Positions 1 to 7,732 of a stretch of 64,000 nt of DNA are shown one piece after another. The notes below the pieces were generated by a model. The model was not told where the DNA came from and did no database searches. It was given only the letters and a program-made list of their open reading frames with translations. Position numbers and translations under genes: made by a program. This DNA comes from Macrotis lagotis (lineage: Eukaryota; Chordata; Mammalia; Peramelemorphia; Peramelidae), in assembly GCF_037893015.1 (NCBI RefSeq), contig NC_133663.1, forward strand, positions 2,865,378-2,929,377, given 5' to 3'. How positions within the stretch are numbered: the first letter of the stretch is position 1; each line of letters opens with the position of its first letter.

Positions 1-362
1 CTGGACCCTGGGCTCCTGTAGTCGCCGACTTGTAGTATGAGGGCCTGGCTGGGATTCAGACACAGCATCCTGACTGAGTCCAGCCTGACCTCTGGTCCAG
101 AGAGTCAGGCGGTTAGACCAGTCTTCCCAGACTATTGGAATAAGAGTGGACACCCCCCACCCCCCAAGCTATGCACAGAACAGGAGGAGGGGTGGCAATG
201 CCAGGCCATTGGACAACGTTTTGGTCCCCAGCCCTGTCGATGCAAACCACAAAATCAGTGAGGAGGAGAGGCTGGTGTGTTCTCTGGCAGTGTCCCCTGG
301 TGCCAGGCAGGGCCAAAGGTCTGCTCTGAGCCTTGGGGCATCATCTGTCTCTCATCCTGCAG
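1..362 (+). other. LSG1: LSG1 intron (partial, 5' edge of window)
   Basis: This is intronic sequence upstream of the first LSG1 exon in the window. It ends in a pyrimidine-rich stretch and CTGCAG at 357-362, a normal GT-AG acceptor. Weak MIR-like sequence is visible around 50-110. No coding sequence was recognised. The upstream LSG1 exons, which would carry the N-terminus and the permuted G4/G5 motifs, lie outside the window. Confidence 0.7.
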
Positions 363-464
363 GTCGGGTACCCCAATGTTGGTAAGAGCTCAACCATCAA
401 CACCATCTTTGGGGACAAGAAGGTGTCAGTGTCGGCCACACCTGGACACACCAAACACTTCCAG
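363..464 (+). CDS. LSG1: LSG1 exon with G1 P-loop
   Basis: This 34-codon, phase 0-0 exon runs from CTGCAG|GTC to CAG|GTATTC. It encodes VGYPNVGKSS (the nucleotide-binding P-loop) and ends in GHTKHFQ. The frame is set by continuity with the next exon (TLYVEP). Confidence 0.95.
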
Positions 465-3325
465 GTATTCCCAGGGACTTGCACCTGGACCCTCAGCCTT
501 CCTTCCTGGTGGAGAGTCATGTAAACTCAAGTTTGTCTTCCAGACTCTCTATGTGGAGCCCGACCTGTGTCTGTGTGACTGTCCCGGCCTGGTGATGCCC
601 TCCTTTGTCTCCACCAAGGCAGAGATGACCTGCTGCGGGATCCTGCCCATCGACCAGATGAGAGACCATGTTCCCCCAATTTCCCTCATATCCTTTCTTT
701 GTCATGGGATTCAGGGTCACGTGGGTGAGTCCTCTGCTTACTGATGTCTGCCAGAGAGGTCACTTGGGGGCCCTTGAGGCTCCATCCTTCACCTCCTGCA
801 AAGCGTGGGGAAGGACTTGGGGAGCGCTTCTCCAGCCCTTGATCCTGAGCTCAGGTTCAGCCAGGCCTGTGATGGGGGTGGCAGGGGTCTCTTCCCCTCC
901 CCACTTGCCCTGGGGCCTCCCATGGGGATGGGTTTGTTTCCTTTACAAGCTTACATCTGTCAGAACATTCCGAGACACATCCTGGAGGCCACTTATGGGA
1001 TTCACATCATCCGGCCCCCTCCCCACTTGCCCTGGGGCCTCCCATGGGGATGGGTTTGTTTCCTTTACAAGCTTACATCTGTCAGAACATTCCGAGACAC
1101 ATCCTGGAGGCCACTTATGGGATTCACATCATCCGGCCCCGAGAAGATGAAGACCCCGAACGCCCGCCCTCTGCTGAAGAGCTGCTGACAGCTTATGGGA
1201 GTGCGTTCTCATGGGGGGTGCCTGCCTGGGTGCGGGGGTGATGAGTGTATAATTGCATTGTGGTTGGAGAGTGGAGCCTCATCTCCTGGGTATCTGTGTC
1301 ACCTGGGCCTCCTCCAGGACCCTGGCCTTTGGTCTTTGTTTAAATGCTCAAGATTTCAGGGACCACAGACCTGGACTTGGTAGGCGACCAGGGCCATCTG
1401 CAGGGCCCAGAGCTTACAAGTGGCAAGTGGGATTTGAATCTGGGTCCCTGATGTCAGAGCCAATGGTGGCCATCCCTGCCCAGGCCCCTGTGCAACCTCT
1501 TGGTACTGTGGACCTGGGTGTGAATTATGGGGCAAGTGGAACCTGATCCTCCTCTTAGTGTCCTGTGGGACCAGGGTGCTGCCTCCCACCCTAGCTGGCC
1601 TCAGGGTGCACCACAGGCTTGAGGGAGTGTCCTCAGGCAGGATTAGAACCCAGATCTCCTGGGGGGTGCTTCAGCGTGGTGAGAGGTCAAGGGGGACACT
1701 TGGCCATTCTTAAGCCATTTGCACATCTCTCAGTCTTTGACTTCTTTGTGCCTGGGGGTTTTTCTCTGGAAATCAGTTGATGATAGAAAACAAATCAGAA
1801 TCTGGGAGTGAACCCCTGGCTGGGTCAGGCCCCCCCCCCCCCACTGTCGGCCTTCAGGCTCAGGAGCCCACTGTGGGTAGCAGACTCTTGGGGTCCCAGC
1901 CAGGGCCCCCCATTGCATGGCTGAGCCCTTGGACCTGTGGCCTAGGGGGAAGCTCTGCTGCCTGGGTTGGAGGGAGGGGGTCCTGGCCTGGACTCTCACT
2001 CTTAACACCCCCCCCCCCCCCCCCGGTCTTTCAGGCATGAGAGGGTTCATGACTGCCCATGGACAGCCTGACCAGCCCCGTGCTGCCCGCTACATCCTGA
2101 AGGACTACGTCAAGGTAAGTGAGGTTACCACCTGCCCACCCGTGCACCTTTGCGACCCACCTCACACTCCCCTCGCTAGGTGCCCATCTGACATCCTTCA
2201 GGCACCCACAGAGCTGGACACCAGGCCCCCCCCACCCCACTTCTCAGATAGCTGGACCAAGAATCGGGAGCTGTGCTCTGGCCTCCGGGGTCCCTGCAGG
2301 TGCCTCCTGAAGCCCCCTTGTGGTTGGTGGCTGGCAGGATGGATGGTCTAGGTTGTGCTTCTCTTGAATTCAGGATCGGCCTTTTCAAGAGGGGCTGCTG
2401 TAATGTGCAGATTCTGGAATGCCCCCCAGTCCTGAGTTGGTGAGGAAGGGGAATGTGACCTTCCTCCTTTCCTCAGAGGGAAGGTGGGTCTCAGTCACCT
2501 CCACCCATCCGTCCCAGTGTGACCAAGGGCAGCTCTGCCCTCCGGTCTTGGGCCGGGGCTGACTCTCTGATGTTTGTGTAGCTGTCGCCTCACCAAGGGG
2601 GCACGGCAGTGCCAGGCTCCTCGGCTGCCAGTCACTGGGGCCCCTGTTCACCTAACACTGTTGTTTCAGGGTAAGCTGCTATACTGCCACCCTCCTCCCA
2701 ACATTGAGCCAGAGCACTTCCAGCTGCAGCACAAGAAACTGAAGCACGACACAGGGAAGCCAGAAACACAGCTTCCGCGGCAGAGCCACCACAAGGCCAA
2801 GCAGATTGAGAACGTGGTCGACCGAGCATTTTTCCACCAAGTAAGATGGCGAGCAGCCCTGGTGGTAGTGTGTGTAAGGTGGGGGAGGTCAGGGGAGGAG
2901 TTGTGAGAGGAGCCAAAGTCAGTGGTGATGATGCAACATGCGGCAGTGCCTGATCCAGGCTGGCGCCATGGGTGGGGGGTGTCAGGACACCGTGAAAAGA
3001 CACCCCTGACTGGACACGTCCACTTCTGCTCACTTGGTCTGCTCGCTGGTCCTCCCCAGGACCACATGTTTACAGGCCCCTGGACTGTGTCCACAAACTC
3101 CCTCACCTGGTATCTCGGGTATCTCAGGTGTGGTTTCTTTTTGTCCAGGAGAATGTGAGGGCACTGACCAGGGGCGTGCAGACCACGATGGGCCACAGGC
3201 CTGGCGGGAGCCTGGTGCCCCCTGCCCCCGGCTACCTTGGGGGCCCGGGGAAACCCTGGAAGAAGCACGGCAACCGGAACAAGAAGGAGAAGGTGCGCAG
3301 GGTCACCAGGCACCTGGACGCATGA
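363..3325 (+). CDS. LSG1: LSG1, large 60S subunit nuclear GTPase 1 (3' six coding exons)
   Basis: LSG1 is a circularly permuted GTPase of the YlqF/YawG type. In the cytoplasm it drives release of the export adaptor NMD3 from pre-60S ribosomal subunits (family knowledge). Six exons join in frame: 363-464, 544-687, 1077-1200, 2035-2114, 2670-2840 and 3149-3325, giving about 265 codons plus a TGA stop. The first exon carries the P-loop GYPNVGKS (G1) and TPGHTKHFQ (switch/G2). The second carries DCPG (G3). In this permuted fold G4 and G5 lie N-terminal to G1, so their absence here is expected. The rest matches the remembered LSG1 C-terminus: QNIPRHILEATYG, MRGFMTAHGQPDQPR, GKLLYCHPPP, KAKQIENVVD, then a basic lysine-rich tail. 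All junctions are GT-AG except the second intron, which is AT-AC. Identity is certain from the motifs; exon numbering in the full gene was not determined. Confidence 0.96.
544..687 (+). CDS. LSG1: LSG1 exon with G3 DCPG motif, ending at an AT-AC donor
   Basis: This 48-codon, phase 0-0 exon has acceptor TTCCAG at 538-543. It encodes LYVEPDLCLCDCPGLV and RDHVPPISL. There is no usable GT donor at the conserved end of the exon. The coding sequence stops at CTC (685-687) and is followed directly by ATATCCTTT, the U12-type 5' splice-site consensus. Confidence 0.95.
688..1076 (+). other. LSG1: U12-type AT-AC intron of LSG1
   Basis: The intron begins with ATATCCTTT (688-696), a perfect match to the minor-spliceosome AT-AC 5' splice site. 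It ends CTTAC|ATC at 1076. A branch-site match TTCCTTTAC lies at 1060-1068, about 9 nt before the acceptor. Joining CTC to ATC gives ISL-ICQNIPR, which restores the conserved LSG1 sequence. A second identical branch site plus acceptor (938-954) lies inside the intron because of a tandem duplication. The GT-AG alternative (donor near 725) would add unconserved residues and is disfavoured. Confidence 0.9.
894..1140 (+). repeat. 122-bp perfect tandem duplication spanning a U12 acceptor and part of an LSG1 exon
   Basis: Bases 894-1018 and 1016-1140 are identical at an offset of 122 bp, with a few bases of C-rich microhomology at the junction. Each copy contains the end of the intron, branch site TTCCTTTAC, the TTAC acceptor, and the start of the exon up to CATCATCCGGCCCC. 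Only the second copy continues into the rest of the exon and a donor. Because 122 is not a multiple of 3, use of the first acceptor would shift the frame and reach a TGA at about 1189. Confidence 0.97.
1077..1200 (+). CDS. LSG1: LSG1 exon after the U12 intron
   Basis: This exon has 41 codons plus one base (phase 0 to 1). It encodes ICQNIPRHILEATYG and EELLTAYG and ends GGG A|GTGCGT. The split codon A+GC gives Ser before MRGFM of the next exon. It is the complete copy of the partly duplicated exon. Confidence 0.93.
1201..2034 (+). other. LSG1: LSG1 intron
   Basis: This GT-AG intron runs from GTGCGT to TTTCAG. It contains homopolymer C runs near 1830-1842 and again just before the acceptor (about 2007-2024). 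The second run serves as an unusually C-pure polypyrimidine tract. Apart from weak MIR-like bits nothing else is recognised. Confidence 0.8.
2035..2114 (+). CDS. LSG1: LSG1 exon MRGFMTAHG
   Basis: This 80-bp exon (phase 1 to 0) encodes MRGFMTAHGQPDQPR and ARYILKDYVK, with donor GTAAGT at 2115. It matches the highly conserved LSG1 segment after the G domain. Confidence 0.95.
2670..2840 (+). CDS. LSG1: LSG1 exon GKLLYCHPPP
   Basis: This 57-codon, phase 0-0 exon encodes GKLLYCHPPP, then a divergent charged stretch, then KAKQIENVVDRAFFHQ. Donor GTAAGA is at 2841. The exon starts GGTAAG right after the acceptor AG, so a donor-like sequence abuts the acceptor. Confidence 0.95.
3149..3325 (+). CDS. 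LSG1: LSG1 terminal coding exon
   Basis: This exon has 58 codons plus a TGA stop at 3323-3325. It encodes ENVRALTRGVQTTMGHRPGG, a Pro/Gly-rich spacer, and a basic tail PWKKHGNRNKKEK, likely an RNA- or nucleus-targeting segment. The spacer is the least conserved part compared with remembered LSG1 proteins. Confidence 0.95.
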   Translation, partial: ENVRALTRGVQTTMGHRPGGSLVPPAPGYLGGPGKPWKKHGNRNKKEKVRRVTRHLDA

Positions 3326-4030
3326 CCTGGAGCCAAACCCAGTTGCCTGCGGATGTCTCACTGGGCCACCCTGTGCTTGCGGGGCCCAGGGGAGTGAGCT
3401 TCAGCCCCTGGGTGGGGGCTGCTGCCCCTAGTGATCAAACAGATGGATGGGAGAGTGGACAGGTGACGGCTGGACGGATGTGACCAGAGGAAATGAGTTG
3501 AAAGAACTGGAATGGGTCCATGGTCAGGGGCTACCAAGGCACCATCTGGACCCTGAGATAGGCTGGGCCTTCCTGGAAGAACCAGGGTTGACCTCGGGGC
3601 CATCCGATGCTGCTGCCCACCTCCATCCCTCCCTCCCGGGCAGCCTGGTCCCTGACCTCTCCCATAGAGGAAGGCCCACGCTGCCCCAGAAAGGGTCCCG
3701 GCTCTTGGCCTTGTCGAGGAGAGGGCTGAGGTCAAGGAAGGACGGTTGAGGGAACCCTGAGGCCAGGTGGCCGGCCCTGAACTCAGTGTCTTCATCTGTA
3801 AAGTGATTCTCGGCCTCCCTTGTGGGCGAGACGTCCATCAGTGACCTGAACCCCCTGGCCCGCCCCTCCCCTGACTTCTGCCTCTGCAGACCCCCCTCAG
3901 CCTGGAGCTGCTTGCTGCCGGGCTTTGTCCCAAGTCTGGGGTTGACATGCGTCTGCCTCCACCCTGGTGCCTTGCCCCGTGGTGGGCCCCATATCTTCAT
4001 GTCTCAATAAAATGCCTGCGAGGTTTGACC
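3326..4030 (+). other. LSG1: LSG1 3' untranslated region
   Basis: The region between the stop codon and the cleavage region just after the AATAAA signal has no conserved reading frame. Its extent is inferred from the polyadenylation signal only. Confidence 0.75.
4006..4011 (+). terminator. LSG1: LSG1 polyadenylation signal AATAAA
   Basis: A canonical AATAAA lies about 680 bp after the LSG1 stop, followed by TG-rich sequence (TGCCTGCGAGGTTTG). It is the first such hexamer in the 3' region and fits a short GC-rich UTR. Confidence 0.8.
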
Positions 4031-6479
4031 AAATGTGGAGGGCGTCCTGCCTCTAGTCAGTTCACTTGTCCTTGGAACCAGCAAGACCTGGGTTTGAATC
4101 TCACCCCTGAGGGGCTGAGCACCCCTGGGAAAAAACTATCCAGTGAAGTTGCCCCTAAGGTGGTTGGTGCGGTGGGCAGGGTCTGCCAGTGAAGCAGCCT
4201 CTCGCCAGTCTCACATTGGGGACCCAGAGACAACCGAAGAGGATGGGGGGGGGCTGCTCCTGAGTTGGAAGAGGAGACAAAGGTCCAGGGTGTATACTGA
4301 GGGCAGGGGTGTCAGAGGACCAAAGCTAGACCACCCTTGCCACCCATTTGGGTAGCTTCCACCCCTTGGAATCTGGAGGGGGCAGTCGGACCTGTGTTTG
4401 GACATTGGGCAGGATTGTCCCAGAGTCATCCCTGCCCCCTGAGATCATTGAGACAGGGAAGGCATCGCCCACATTCTGCCTCTTAAAAGCTAGATGTGCC
4501 CCATTTCTTCAGCTGATGCCCCTGGCCCAAGGCTTCTGGAGCACTTGTGACCCCACTTTGTGAGTTGGGGCCCCCTAGAGCCGGGTGCCACCTGCAGGCA
4601 TGATCACTCCCCATTCCCTCCTCCAGCACACATGACCCATTCACTTCCGGGGTCTCACTGAATCCCCAAAACGACCCTGTGTGGGTCCCCCCCTCTGGCT
4701 CTCTGGTGGTTATTCAGTTTCTCTAAGGCTGGCACCAAGGGCCAGGTGCCCACACTGCTCTGCAGATAAGCTGGCCTGGGATGATTGGAATGGGGAAGCT
4801 TGTCCTTTCTAGGCCATGGGCATGTTGCCATGAGGGAGGGCTTTTCCCCTCATAAAGGCTGCCCCAGCTGTGCCCTCGCTTGGAGCGGAGGCACCAGTTA
4901 GGAGGGGTGTTCTCCCTTTCAGGGGACTCGGCGTTTTAATTTTTTTGGTGGGGGAAGGGTTGCAAGGTCCCAGCAGGGTAATTTGTCTTAAGTCAAATTT
5001 GAACTCGTGACTACAGGGCCAGCGCTCTCTCACTGCAGCACCCAGCCGCCCTGACTCCATGTCTATACACAGCCCACCAGAGGATTCAAAATAAAACCAG
5101 GAATTTCCATTTTACAGAGTTTGCTTTTATTGGAGAAACTAACCCCCACGACCCTTTTCAAAGCTAGCCAGCTTTTCTGGGCTTCCTGTTAAGGGCCGTT
5201 CTCTGCCCGGCGCTGTTCCTCCCTCCGCCCCACCTTGGGTGGACTGGCACCGTTCTCCTGTTTCTGGGTCTGACTGGCTGCAGGTGCTAACCCTAACCCA
5301 GGGCTCCCTCGATGCTGCTGCTGACTCGTCCTGGGTCTGGCATAAAGGCAGCGCATCCCTGGGAGCACAAGGAGGACTCCCTACAGGACGCAGCCTCACC
5401 AAAGGAGTCCCTGGAAGGTGGTTCCCAGACCCCCCACCTGTTCCCAAGGGCTGGGGGCTAGAAAGGTGGCCAAGGTTGTGGGCCTGAAAAACATCCTGTC
5501 ATCAGGGAGTGGCCTGCTGCCCACAGGGATGGTCACGGGTGCGCTCTGGGACTTGCTGGGCAGGCCTGGGCAGTGCCCGGCTGGCTGCTCTGCTTACCTG
5601 ACCCTTGTCCCCTCCGGGGAAGGAGAAAGTTCCCAGTCGCTAACCTGTGACCCCCTAAAGGAAAGCTCCATCCTGCCTTTGGTCCTCCAGAGAGCCCTGC
5701 CGGCCAGGAGAGGACCTCCTGGGGGTCAGGAGCCGGTGCTTTACTGGAAGCAGCTCAGACCTTTGAGTGCCCCCCATAGCCCCCTCCCCCGTTTACATGG
5801 GGTCGTAGGAGCCTGTTAGGTGGCTGTGCCTGCCGTGGGTGTGATGGGGGGCACAGACCAGCCCAGGGTGGAGGCTGGGACTGAGGAAAGAGGCTCCACC
5901 TGTCCGGCCCCTGCAGGGAGGCCAAGGCCCGGGGAGGAGGCCGGCTTCCTAGTGGGGCTCAGTCAGCTGTGTCCCAGCCCCTGCCCCCAGGAGCCCACAG
6001 CCCGGGGGACTGCCTCTCTGCCTCTCTGCCTCTCTGCCTCTGTCTCTGTCTCTGTCTGTCTCTGCCTCTGTCTCTCTGTCTCTCTGCCCCCCTGCTCTGG
6101 GGGCTTGATTGACCAAACAATGGTGCCAGGAGAACAGGGCCAGGAAACACGCTTTGGATGGAAGTTTTCTTGCCCTTTTGACGCCAGTTTTTCCCAGGGC
6201 GTCTCTGGTTTGCGTCCAGGCCGGGCCGGCCTTCCTGCCGGGCCTTCCCGTGGGGGGAAATGAGCCGGCCCAAAGGCTCCATGGAGAACGAGGCCCTGCC
6301 CGGTCACCGGCAATCTGGACAAGGAGGCCCCAGGGAGGAACGCGGGGTCGGGCTGCGGGGCCCTGCACTGGGCCTGTCTTCCTGTTGTGCTTGTCCAGTG
6401 CCCCCGGGGCCAGATGAGGTGACCGGGGCAGGGTCACACAGCTAGTAGCTGCATTGGAGCTCATGAGGGAGTCTCTGGA
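4031..6479. other. LSG1-TMEM44 intergenic interval
   Basis: No gene is recognised in this roughly 2.4-kb interval between co-oriented genes. It contains a degraded MIR/tRNA-type SINE around 4060-4140 (+), an antisense SINE remnant around 4975-5060, and a CTGTCT-rich pyrimidine repeat at 6008-6095. An oppositely oriented AATAAA-like stretch near 5090 (AAAATAAAAC) is not tied to any gene. Confidence 0.6.
6008..6095. repeat. (CTCTGT/CTCTGC)n simple repeat
   Basis: An imperfect run of CTCTGCCTCTCTGC and CTGTCTCTGTCT units. It gives Ser/Val/Cys-rich spurious reading frames. Confidence 0.85.
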
Positions 6480-6735
6480 GCTGGGGTTCTGCGTGCTGGG
6501 GCACCCCGAGTTGCCCTTGACGTGCAAGGCGCGCTCCTCCACTCTCCTTGCCCCTTCCCCTTCCCTGCCGGCACCCCGATTTGGGCCCTCCCTCTCCGGC
6601 CCTGTCCCAGGAGACCCCCCTCTACAGCCAGGAGCACAGGACTCCTTCCCTCACAAAGCTTCCCCGGTCACCGTGCCACGGATGCCCGGCTCCTCCGGCC
6701 GGAGCCCGGCGCCCACCGAGATCTCGGCTGGTGCG

Positions 6736-7506
6736 GGCCCCGGCCCCGGCCCCGGCCCCCGCCCCGACCCGGCCCCGGCCCGGCCCGGCCCCCGCCCCGG
6801 CCCCCGCCCCGGCCCCGGCCCCGGCCCGGCCCGGCCCCCGCCCCGCGCTCCGCAGCCTTCCCGACCCCGGCCCCCGCCCCGCGCTCCGCCGCCTTCCCAG
6901 CCCGGTCCCGGCCCCGGCCCCCGCCCCGGCCCCCGCCCCGGCCCCCGCCCCGACCCCGGCCCCGGCCCCGGCCCCGGCCCCCGGCCCGCGCTCCGCCGCC
7001 TTCCCGGCCCCGGCCCCCGCCCCGGCCCCGGCCCCGGCCCCGCCCCGGCCCCGACCCCGACCCGGCCCCCGGCCCGGCCCCCGCCCCGCGCTCCGCCGCC
7101 TTCCCAGCCCGGCCCCGGCCCGGCCCCCGCCCCGGCCCCCTCCCCGGCCCCGGCCCGGCCCCCGCCCCGCGCTCCGCCGCCTTCCCGGCCCGGCCCGGCC
7201 CCCGGCCCCGACCCGGCCCCGGCCCCGGCCCCGCCGCCTTCCCGGCCCGGCCCCGGCCCCCGCCCCGCGCTCCGCCCCCTCCCCGGCCCCGGCCCCGGCC
7301 CCGGCCCCGCGCTCCGCCGCCTTCCCGACCCCGGCCCCCGCCCCGCGCTCCGCCGCCTTCCCAGCCCGGTCCCGGCCCCGGCCCCCGCCCCGGCCCCCGC
7401 CCCGGCCCCCGGCCCCGGCCCCGGCCCCGGCCCCGGCCCCGGCCCCGGCCCCGGCCCCGGCCCCGGCCCCGGCCCCCGCCCCGCGCTCCGCCGCCTTCCC
7501 GGCCCG
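6736..7506. repeat. (GGCCCC)n-rich minisatellite/hexanucleotide array
   Basis: About 770 bp consist almost only of GGCCCC, GCCCCC and GCCCGG units interspersed with a recurring GCGCTCCGCCGCCTTCCC block. The longest pure run is ten GGCCCC units at 7411-7470. Bases 6857-6947 and 7321-7411 are identical over 91 bp (offset 464), showing higher-order duplication. The - strand reads (GGGGCC)n and should form G-quadruplexes. The array ends 90 bp before the TMEM44 start codon. Confidence 0.95.
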
Positions 7507-7595
7507 GGCCGGCAGGGGGCGCGCGCCCGGCGCTCGGAACAATAGGGGCGGCGGCGGGTCCGCCAGCGCCCCCGATCGCCCCCGCCGGCCCCGCC

Positions 7596-7732
7596 ATGGC
7601 CCCCGGCCCCGCGCCGCCGCCCGGCCCGGGCCCCCCGGACTACCTGGCCGCCTGCCTCGCCCGCCACCGCGTGTGCTTGTCCTTCGGCCTGTGGCTGCTG
7701 GCCGCCCTGCTCTGGATCGCCGCACACGTCCT
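7596..7732 (+). CDS. TMEM44: TMEM44 exon 1 (start codon, TM1)
   Basis: ATG in GCCATGG context. The exon encodes a Pro/Gly leader, DYLAACLARHRVC and helix 1, and ends GTC CT|GTAAGG (phase 2). The upstream frame is open through the whole GGCCCC array, so an N-terminal extension cannot be excluded by stop codons. Confidence 0.92.

Noticed and set aside
688..730. Extension of the LSG1 exon to the GTGAGT donor near 725
   Set aside because: It would add about 13 unconserved residues (ISFLCHG...) inside a conserved block and need a nearby AG acceptor that breaks the ICQNIPR frame. The AT-AC solution needs neither.
955..1018. First copy of the duplicated LSG1 exon as a genuine alternative exon
   Set aside because: It has no donor, is out of frame with the rest of the exon, and its use would give a premature stop. 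Kept as a duplication, not as an exon.
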